Source: Selenomonas sp.
Lineage (GTDB): Bacteria > Bacillota > Negativicutes > Selenomonadales > Selenomonadaceae
NCBI GenBank assembly: GCA_003518745.1
Contig: DOYB01000040.1
Span: 1 to 7,409, forward strand
DNA: 7,409 bases
Direction of reading: 5' to 3'
This document shows positions 1 to 5,568 of the stretch, one piece after another (the stretch's first letter is position 1; each line of letters opens with the position of its first letter). The position numbers and the translations under genes were made by a program. Below the pieces are notes generated by a model. That model did no database searches and was not told where the DNA came from. It saw only the letters and a program-made list of their open reading frames with translations.

Positions 1-1930
1 TGTCCGTGACTCCGGGAATAATCCCGTAAGCCTTGCGGTTAGCCCGCTGGAACTGACCTGCGGTGCTTTCAGCAGGTGTACCGAAGCAGGTCCAGTTCAT
101 ATGCTCTGCCTTCGTATAGGCATCGGTGCGTTTTCTGAGGTGTCCAACGATTTTAAGCCCAAGCTCCTGAGCCTGTCCGCTTTCCCCATGATGCTTCCCA
201 ACCAGCGCCACGAGACATTCAGCCAAGCCGCAGAAGCCTATGGAATAGGAGGCATGCTTCAGCACGTCCCTTATGCTGTCTGTTGCCTTAAGCTCATCGC
301 TGCCCATCCATACTCCCTGCCCCATGAGGAAGGGGTAGTTATACACATGCTTATCGGCAATGGTCTTGAGCCTGAAAAGCAAATAGTCGTGACAAATCTC
401 GATGTAATGATCATAGAGCTTCCAGAACTCCTCAAGATTGCCCTTCGCCTCAAGGGCCAGCTTGGGAAGATTGATCGTCACAAAGGAGAAGTTCCCTCTT
501 CCGCCGGACTCCTCAGGGCCGTTCACATTAGACATGACACGGGTACGGCATCCCATTGTCGCCACGTAGCTGTTGTAGTCCCCCTCTTTATAATACTGGA
601 GGTTATAGGGGGCATCCAAATTCACGAAATTGGGGAACAGCCGTTTCGCGCTGACCTTGCAGGCCAACAGGAACAAATCGTAGTTGGGATCCTCAGGCTG
701 ATAGTTGACGCCCGCCTTGAGCTGGAACACGCTTATGGGGAAAATGGGAGTCTCGTTGTTCCCAAGTCCTGACCATATGGCATTCAATACCTCTCGAATC
801 GCAAGCCTTCCTTCATCTGAGGTGTCCATGCCATAGTTTATGGAGCTGAAAGGCACCTGGGCACCGGCACGGCTGTGGAGTGTGTTGAAGTTATGGATGA
901 GGGCCTCCATGGCCTGATGGGTTTCCTCCGAGACATCCTCACAGGCAAGCTGATAAATGTTCGCGGAATCCGTCTTAAGATTCTCGTCCGTCTTCCCATA
1001 TTCCTTCAGGACTGCCTCAAAGGCCTTCTCAACCGCGGCAAGTGAAGCTCCGTAATGGGGAGACGCGACGGTTTCCGCGTACCGGCAGTTGGAGAAGTCC
1101 ATCAAGGGCTTCATCTTCTCCCTAAAGTCGGACTCTCCCCCGATTTCGTCCCTTCCAAAGCGATATACCGCTGCCTTGTAGGCTTCATCGAAAACAGCTT
1201 TCTGGAAGGATTTGTTGACACCCTCAGCCATAGCATAGTCAAAGCAGTTTATACTCTGGCCGCCAAACATGTCATTCTGATTGCTCTGGATGGCAATACA
1301 TGCAAGGGACGCGTAGGCCCTAATGGAATTGGGCTCTCTGAGAAAACCGTGTCCCGTGGAAAACCCGCCATGAAACAGCTTCAGCAGGTCAATCTGACAG
1401 CAGTTAAAGGTAATCAGGCTGAAATCCTTATCGTGTATGTGGATGTAGTTTTCACGATCCGCATCCGCGTATTTCTCAGGCAGCACATAGTTATCAACGA
1501 AATGCTTCGCTCCCTCTGCCCCAAGCTTAAGCATAATGCCCATCGACGCGTCAGTGTTGATGTTGGCGTTATCCCTCTTCATGTCCGAGTCGCTGGCATC
1601 CGCGAAGAATATGTCCCTGTAAGCCTCCATCAGATGCTTCTGCGCCATACGCCTATCGGCATGCTTCTGACGATACATGATGTACTTCTTGGCTATATCA
1701 TAGAAATCATGTATCATCAATTCCTTTTCGACTACATCCTGTATCTCTTCGACACTGATAATTTCCCTATCCTGAATCTCTGCCTCTACACGGCTCGTCA
1801 CAAGCTGGATCTCGGCATCGCTCATCTTCGATGCCGCATCGCTGTTGGCCCCTTCAATGGCACGATATATCTTTTGCACATCGTAGGGCACAGTATGCCC
1901 GGAACGCTTGGTGACTGTCTTTAGATTCAT
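1..1930 (-). CDS. nrdD: Anaerobic (class III) ribonucleoside-triphosphate reductase, C-terminus beyond window
   Basis: This enzyme reduces ribonucleoside triphosphates to deoxyribonucleotides without oxygen, using a glycyl radical installed by the radical-SAM activase NrdG. About 643 residues are visible. Residues about 3-95 form an N-terminal ATP-cone (starting MNLKTVTKRSGHTVPYDVQK), the allosteric nucleotide-binding module. The catalytic barrel follows, with NCCQIDL (Cys177/178), INCFDYAM (Cys229), HNFNTLHSRAG, ETPIFPISVFQLK, MGCRTRV (Cys461), FVTINLPKLALEAKG, GFCGLAECL and TPAEST. By family comparison Cys461 is probably the thiyl-radical cysteine, and Cys177 or Cys178 the second active-site cysteine. 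The missing C-terminus, perhaps 100-150 residues, should hold the four-cysteine zinc site and the glycyl-radical loop. The start is ATG at 1930; an in-frame TAA lies two codons upstream, so no longer start is possible. nrdG would be expected downstream, outside the window. The gene is not visibly broken within the window. Confidence 0.97.
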   Translation of the reverse strand, partial: MNLKTVTKRSGHTVPYDVQKIYRAIEGANSDAASKMSDAEIQLVTSRVEAEIQDREIISVEEIQDVVEKELMIHDFYDIAKKYIMYRQKHADRRMAQKHLMEAYRDIFFADASDSDMKRDNANINTDASMGIMLKLGAEGAKHFVDNYVLPEKYADADRENYIHIHDKDFSLITFNCCQIDLLKLFHGGFSTGHGFLREPNSIRAYASLACIAIQSNQNDMFGGQSINCFDYAMAEGVNKSFQKAVFDEAYKAAVYRFGRDEIGGESDFREKMKPLMDFSNCRYAETVASPHYGASLAAVEKAFEAVLKEYGKTDENLKTDSANIYQLACEDVSEETHQAMEALIHNFNTLHSRAGAQVPFSSINYGMDTSDEGRLAIREVLNAIWSGLGNNETPIFPISVFQLKAGVNYQPEDPNYDLFLLACKVSAKRLFPNFVNLDAPYNLQYYKEGDYNSYVATMGCRTRVMSNVNGPEESGGRGNFSFVTINLPKLALEAKGNLEEFWKLYDHYIEICHDYLLFRLKTIADKHVYNYPFLMGQGVWMGSDELKATDSIRDVLKHASYSIGFCGLAECLVALVGKHHGESGQAQELGLKIVGHLRKRTDAYTKAEHMNWTCFGTPAESTAGQFQRANRKAYGIIPGVTD

Positions 1931-1942
1931 GTAACATTACCG

Positions 1943-1949
1943 CCTCTCC
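1943..1949 (-). promoter_or_regulatory. Shine-Dalgarno sequence of nrdD
   Basis: On the minus strand the sequence reads GGAGAGG, ending 12 nt before the ATG. The spacing is on the long side, but this is the only purine-rich block there, and the in-frame TAA fixes the start. It directly abuts the proximal NrdR box. Confidence 0.65.
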
Positions 1950-1965
1950 GCACTACATGTTGTGT
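1950..1965 (-). promoter_or_regulatory. Proximal NrdR box of nrdD
   Basis: The minus-strand sequence ACACAACATGTAGTGC matches the NrdR-box consensus (acaCwAtATaTwGtgt, as I recall it) at 13 of 16 positions, including both the CAC and GTG half-site cores. NrdR is the ATP-cone zinc-ribbon repressor of ribonucleotide reductase operons. The box lies downstream of the predicted transcription start, between promoter and Shine-Dalgarno, where binding could block transcription. It is the second of a correctly spaced pair. Confidence 0.75.
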
Positions 1966-1981
1966 CTCTACTCTTACTGTA

Positions 1982-1997
1982 ACGGTATATATTGTAT
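1982..1997 (-). promoter_or_regulatory. Distal NrdR box of nrdD, overlapping the -10 element
   Basis: The minus-strand sequence ATACAATATATACCGT matches the NrdR-box consensus at about 13 of 16 positions. Its left half and centre fit well; the right half is weaker. Exactly 16 bp separate it from the proximal box, giving 32 bp start to start, or three helical turns. This is the arrangement known for cooperative NrdR binding. The box covers the TACAAT -10 hexamer, so occupancy should exclude RNA polymerase. Confidence 0.7.
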
Positions 1998-2018
1998 CAG
2001 AAGAGAAGAAAAAGTCAA
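1991..2018 (-). promoter_or_regulatory. Sigma-70-type promoter of nrdD
   Basis: On the minus strand, a -35 TTGACT (2018-2013) is followed by a 16-bp pyrimidine-rich spacer and a -10 TACAAT (1996-1991). Both hexamers match consensus at five of six positions. Initiation would fall near 1984, giving an untranslated leader of about 54 nt. The -35 lies only 3 bp after the stop codon of the upstream kinase gene. The -10 is buried in the distal NrdR box, which fits a repressible promoter. Confidence 0.7.
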
Positions 2019-2021
2019 ACG

Positions 2022-5000
2022 CTATTCCTGATCTGCCAGAGGCTTCAATTCCTCGCCAATGCGCCTATAATCCTCCAGAAGCTCTTCCATATGGGCTTCC
2101 ATCGCCGTCATATCCCGCGCCTTCCCCGCTTTTTCCATCTTCTCGGCAAGACTCCCCAAAGCCTCCGCGCCTATGATTCTGGCGCTGCTCTTCAGACTGT
2201 GGATTTTGATTGTAGCATTCTCGATATCCCCTGTCTTCCAATACGACTCTATGGCATCAGCGTTTGTCTTGCAAGCTCTGGCAAATACGGATACGACCTC
2301 CACATAAGCCTCCGGTGTAACGCAGTGCAAAAGTCCATCTGCCACATCCAGGCCTTCAACCCGGTACAAAAAGTGTGGTATGGCACCATCTTCCTCTGTC
2401 CCAGTATCATTATCATTCTCTTTATTTTCCTCTGCCACGGCTTCCTGGGGCAGCTCAGCCTCAGAGCACAGCTTATCTTCGGGAAGGTACCGCAGAATCA
2501 TTTCCTCCAGGCTATCGGGATCTATTGGCTTCGTCAGGTAATCATCAAAGCCCGCGGCCAGATAATTCTCCCTCATACCCGATATAGCATTGGCTGTCAA
2601 GCAGATAATAGGAGTACGTTCATTGGGGTTATTGGCCAGTCCCTTCAGCTCATGCAATGTCTCTATACCATCCTTATGAGGCATCATATGATCCAGGAAA
2701 ATAATGTCATACCGTTTCTTTGCGGCCAGCTCTATGCACTCATCCCCGCTCTCTACCGTATCGATCTGCAGCTGTGTACGTTTCAAAAGGCTCCTGATAA
2801 CAGTAAGGTTCATGGGCGTATCATCCACCACGAGTATGGCGGCCTTCGGCGCGACAAACTTTTCCTTATACTTTTTACGGTCCGCGATGGAACGTCTGAA
2901 GGCAGCCTCGTAGTCACCTACATCGTCCCATTTCACAACCTCCTGCTTGACTGAAAAATAGAAGATAGAGCCCTTTCCGTACTCACTTTTCACCTCCAGC
3001 TTGCTGCCCATAAGCTGCAAGAGCCTCTGAGTAATGGTGAGTCCCAGTCCCGTACCCTCAATATTCCTGTTATTGGTTTCGTCGATCCGCTCAAAAGCCT
3101 TGAACAGCTTTCCCATATCCTCCTTACGGATTCCGCTGCCGTTATCCCGCACGCTGATATTGAGCATGATGCTGTCCGGTTCTTCCGGTATCCTGTCATA
3201 TCCTATGTTGAAATCCACCTCGCCATGTTTGGTGTATTTCACCGCGTTAGTCAGGATATTCGTAACGGCCTGCTTGATACGGATTTCATCACCATGAAGA
3301 TAGTTCGGCATGCTGCAGTCAATATTCAGCACGAGCTTAAGCCCCTTCTCGTCCGCCCTGGTCTTTGTCATATTCACCAGGTCGTTCAAGAGAGATGAAA
3401 TCTCATAGTCCACAGGTATGATGTCCAGCTTCCCTGCCTCCATCTTGGAGAAATCCAGAATGTCATTTATCAGGCCAAGCAGGGTATTTCCCGAAGCCCT
3501 GATATAGCCGGCATATACGAGAATATTTTCATTATCGCATTCCCTCAGTACCATCTCGTTCATGCTGAGAATAGAGTTCATGGGAGTTCGGATATCATGG
3601 GACATTGTGGACAGGAAGTAGGTCTTGGCCTGATTGGCGCTTTCCGCCTCCTTTGCCGCCAGTGCCAGCTTCTTGTTCGATGCCATCAGCTCCGTCCTTT
3701 TCCGGGCCAGTTCTTCATTTTTTTCCTCCAAAGCCTTTCTGGCCTTTTCCTTCTCCATCATGCGGCTCTTTGCGTGAGCCGATTCCCTTGCCAGGAACAG
3801 CGCGGCTAATATCGCGACACCCACCACTATCGCGGCAAGCATCCACAAATTATCTATCATAATGTCCCAAAAGCTCGGCTTATACAATCCGTCCACATAT
3901 TTATAGGCAAGGGTCTCCACACGATCCTTCCCAATTATGTTCAGACCTCTGTTCAGCAGCTTCAGCAGGCCCTCGTTTCCAATACGTACACCGAAGCATC
4001 GGTCGTCCCGATGTCCCAACAGCTTCAAGTTGAGTCCGCGGAGGCTGCGGTTCTTCAGAACCTTATTCGCCCGCATTCCGTTCAGCATAGTGCATGAAAC
4101 ACTGCCATCCAGCACAGCATCAAGACATGCGTCGATGGATGGATAGAAGGTTATATGCGCGTCAGGAAAATGTGTTTTGACATAGTAGTATTGCATGCGG
4201 TTCTTTTCATTGACCGCGAAATGCGCTGTCTTGTTATCATCATACTCTCCCGTATAAACCAGCTCAGGCATGGAATATATCACGGGATTGGACTGGTTAA
4301 TGCCGCCTTCCTCCGAAAAGAAGAGTCCTCCCCCCACCGGAAATACCACATCGATAGTACCGATGTTCAAATCAGCTATCATATCATCATAGCTGTCATA
4401 GCCGCTATAAACAAAGACCATGTCATCTATACCGAACTCCTGCATGATCTTTGGAAAAAGCTCAACCACGACCCCGGTCACATTCCCATCCTTATCGGTA
4501 TCGCTGTAGGGCAGATAGTCCTTGAGATAGCCCACCTTCAGGGAACTGTGCTCACGCAGCCAGGCCTTTTCCTCCTTTGACAGGGCACGGCTGGTTATAC
4601 TGGCAGAATAATATTTGACCCGAAGAGAATTGATATAATGGGGATCTTCAACCATCAACTGTTCCTGGGCACGGTTCAAGGCTTCCAGCAGATCGGGCCT
4701 TCTCCCGCTGACGCATAGATAGTATTCATTGGAGCCGAAGGGATAAAGCAGCTCCGCGTTATCACGCCGATAAGTACCGTCGCTTTCAGCAACCACCACA
4801 TCAATGGCATTCGCGTCAAAGGCATCCAAAAGCTCCTGATTATCAGAATAAATCACGGTTTCAGCCGCGATATTGTTCTTCTCCAGAAAATTCCGAAGAA
4901 CCCCAACCATGGCGCTGTCCAAAACCCCGATTCTACGGCCTGACAGCGTATCGACTGATGTGGTGATTCCCAAATCATCCACATGCTTAACCATGTTGTA

Positions 5001-5402
5001 GGTTTCGCTGCCCATGGCAAGAACAGGATATCCTATGATACCCTCTCTCTCCGGTGTCTTTGCCAGTCCTGCCAGCAAATCGATTTTCCCCTCCAGGAGC
5101 ATCTGGTAAAGCTCAGCATAGCCTCCGTACACATACTCATACTGCCAGCCCGTGTAATTGGAAAGTTTACGGTAATACTCATAGGCATAGCCTTTCCTAA
5201 CAGAGCCCGGCTCGGCGCCCTCCTGAAATATTTCATTCTCGAAGTAGCCGACCCTCACCTTAGTCGGGCTGGCTTCCCCCTGCGCAGGTTGAAGAAAGCA
5301 TACCATCATAAAAATAGCAAAAATCAAAGGGACGTACGAGCCTGCCGCTTTTCCCAATGTTATCTGAAGTTTTCCGTTCCAAGTCTCTGTTTTATCAAAC
5401 AT
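2022..5402 (-). CDS. Hybrid sensor histidine kinase: two solute-binding-type sensor domains, HisKA, HATPase, receiver, Hpt
   Basis: A complete 1126-residue membrane sensor with a multistep phosphorelay in one chain. A signal-anchor or signal peptide lies at about 24-42. Two tandem SBP_bac_3-type periplasmic domains follow, at about 48-275 (opening KVRVGYFENEIF) and 287-505 (SLKVGYLKDYLPYSD). This is the layout of EvgS/BvgS-type sensors and suggests sensing of small solutes; the ligand cannot be told. A transmembrane helix spans about 519-538 and a charged coiled coil about 542-597. HisKA carries His602 in SHDIRTP. The HATPase has N-box Asn719, DNGSGI from Asp753 and EGTGLGL at 782-788. The receiver (about 855-975) has Asp860/861, phospho-acceptor Asp904, Thr936, Tyr955 and Lys958. 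An acidic linker leads to an Hpt domain with His1068 in IHSLKSSA. All catalytic residues look intact. There is no DNA-binding domain, so phosphate must pass to another protein. I chose ATG 5402 over the upstream TTG 5441 because it has a Shine-Dalgarno sequence and gives a cleaner N-terminus. Confidence 0.95.
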   Translation of the reverse strand: MFDKTETWNGKLQITLGKAAGSYVPLIFAIFMMVCFLQPAQGEASPTKVRVGYFENEIFQEGAEPGSVRKGYAYEYYRKLSNYTGWQYEYVYGGYAELYQMLLEGKIDLLAGLAKTPEREGIIGYPVLAMGSETYNMVKHVDDLGITTSVDTLSGRRIGVLDSAMVGVLRNFLEKNNIAAETVIYSDNQELLDAFDANAIDVVVAESDGTYRRDNAELLYPFGSNEYYLCVSGRRPDLLEALNRAQEQLMVEDPHYINSLRVKYYSASITSRALSKEEKAWLREHSSLKVGYLKDYLPYSDTDKDGNVTGVVVELFPKIMQEFGIDDMVFVYSGYDSYDDMIADLNIGTIDVVFPVGGGLFFSEEGGINQSNPVIYSMPELVYTGEYDDNKTAHFAVNEKNRMQYYYVKTHFPDAHITFYPSIDACLDAVLDGSVSCTMLNGMRANKVLKNRSLRGLNLKLLGHRDDRCFGVRIGNEGLLKLLNRGLNIIGKDRVETLAYKYVDGLYKPSFWDIMIDNLWMLAAIVVGVAILAALFLARESAHAKSRMMEKEKARKALEEKNEELARKRTELMASNKKLALAAKEAESANQAKTYFLSTMSHDIRTPMNSILSMNEMVLRECDNENILVYAGYIRASGNTLLGLINDILDFSKMEAGKLDIIPVDYEISSLLNDLVNMTKTRADEKGLKLVLNIDCSMPNYLHGDEIRIKQAVTNILTNAVKYTKHGEVDFNIGYDRIPEEPDSIMLNISVRDNGSGIRKEDMGKLFKAFERIDETNNRNIEGTGLGLTITQRLLQLMGSKLEVKSEYGKGSIFYFSVKQEVVKWDDVGDYEAAFRRSIADRKKYKEKFVAPKAAILVVDDTPMNLTVIRSLLKRTQLQIDTVESGDECIELAAKKRYDIIFLDHMMPHKDGIETLHELKGLANNPNERTPIICLTANAISGMRENYLAAGFDDYLTKPIDPDSLEEMILRYLPEDKLCSEAELPQEAVAEENKENDNDTGTEEDGAIPHFLYRVEGLDVADGLLHCVTPEAYVEVVSVFARACKTNADAIESYWKTGDIENATIKIHSLKSSARIIGAEALGSLAEKMEKAGKARDMTAMEAHMEELLEDYRRIGEELKPLADQE

Positions 5403-5410
5403 ATATACTT

Positions 5411-5417
5411 CCCTCAC
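5411..5417 (-). promoter_or_regulatory. Shine-Dalgarno sequence deciding the kinase start
   Basis: The minus strand reads GTGAGGG followed by aagtatat and the ATG at 5402. The GAGG core sits about 9 nt from that ATG, which supports it over the in-frame TTG at 5441. The TTG has no comparable purine block in front of it. Confidence 0.6.
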
Positions 5418-5452
5418 GTCTGTTGCTGTAAACTCGTGCAAATAGTCCTATG

Positions 5453-5482
5453 ATTATTCTATCTTCGACTAATTTTTTTCAA
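5453..5482 (-). promoter_or_regulatory. Candidate promoter of the hybrid kinase gene
   Basis: On the minus strand, TTGAAA (5482-5477) lies 18 bp before AATAAT (5458-5453); each matches consensus at five of six positions or nearly so. An overlapping alternative -10, TAGAAT (5461-5456), would leave only 15 bp. Initiation near 5446 would give a leader of roughly 45 nt. The region is AT-rich, so chance matches are possible. Confidence 0.4.
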
Positions 5483-5506
5483 ATCCTCCAAAAAAACATT
5501 TTTTGT

Positions 5507-5534
5507 TTGTAATGAAGCCTATCTATGGTAAAAT
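5507..5534 (+). promoter_or_regulatory. Candidate extended -10 promoter of the membrane receiver gene
   Basis: TAAAAT at 5529-5534 is preceded by TGG, forming an extended -10 motif. A weak -35, TTGTAA, lies at 5507-5512 with a 16-bp spacer. A and T tracts just upstream (5490-5504) could act as an UP element. Initiation near 5541 would leave a leader of about 28 nt carrying the GGAGG. Confidence 0.5.
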
Positions 5535-5555
5535 ATCAAGGGATTATATCTTTTT

Positions 5556-5560
5556 GGAGG
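5556..5560 (+). promoter_or_regulatory. Shine-Dalgarno sequence deciding a TTG start
   Basis: A perfect GGAGG lies 8 nt before TTG at 5569. No in-frame ATG occurs until residue 21, inside the first transmembrane helix. The TTG is therefore the most likely start. Confidence 0.8.
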
Positions 5561-5568
5561 TAATAAAT

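Larger units (their letters stand above)
5485..5560. repeat. 10-bp perfect inverted repeat in the divergent intergenic region
   Basis: CCTCCAAAAA at 5485-5494 is the exact reverse complement of TTTTTGGAGG at 5551-5560, with 56 bp between. The right arm contains the Shine-Dalgarno of the plus-strand gene. The left arm puts an identical GGAGG on the minus strand, upstream of the candidate kinase promoter. The arms flank the candidate plus-strand promoter. It could be a paired operator, or coincidence between a ribosome-binding site and an A-tract. Confidence 0.4.

Noticed and set aside
101..1924. Plus-strand open frames of 223 and 289 codons at 101-772 and 1055-1924
   Set aside because: They lie antisense to nrdD, whose minus-strand frame is continuous and carries family motifs throughout. 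Their translations show no recognisable domain.
2001..2015. Pyrimidine-rich run on the minus strand as a terminator for the kinase gene
   Set aside because: There is no GC-rich stem before the run. It is better explained as the spacer of the nrdD promoter.
1992..2954. Plus-strand open frame of 320 codons
   Set aside because: It is antisense to the receiver and Hpt part of the kinase gene and overlaps the nrdD promoter. The minus-strand protein explains this sequence fully.
5403..5441. Longer kinase start at TTG 5441, adding 13 residues
   Set aside because: No Shine-Dalgarno precedes it, and the added acidic residues weaken the N-terminal signal sequence. ATG 5402 has a GAGG at good spacing.
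5461..5489. Tiny minus-strand frame (TTG AAA AAA ATT..., 7 codons) behind a GGAGG
   Set aside because: The spacing from GGAGG to TTG is only 2 nt, and seven codons in an AT-rich tract give no support for a leader peptide.
5490..5504. A-tract/T-tract around 5497 as a hairpin terminator or CRISPR-like repeat
   Set aside because: The A7-CA-T6 stem has no GC pairs and a loop that is too short. It is not repeated elsewhere. A bent-DNA or UP-element role is more likely.
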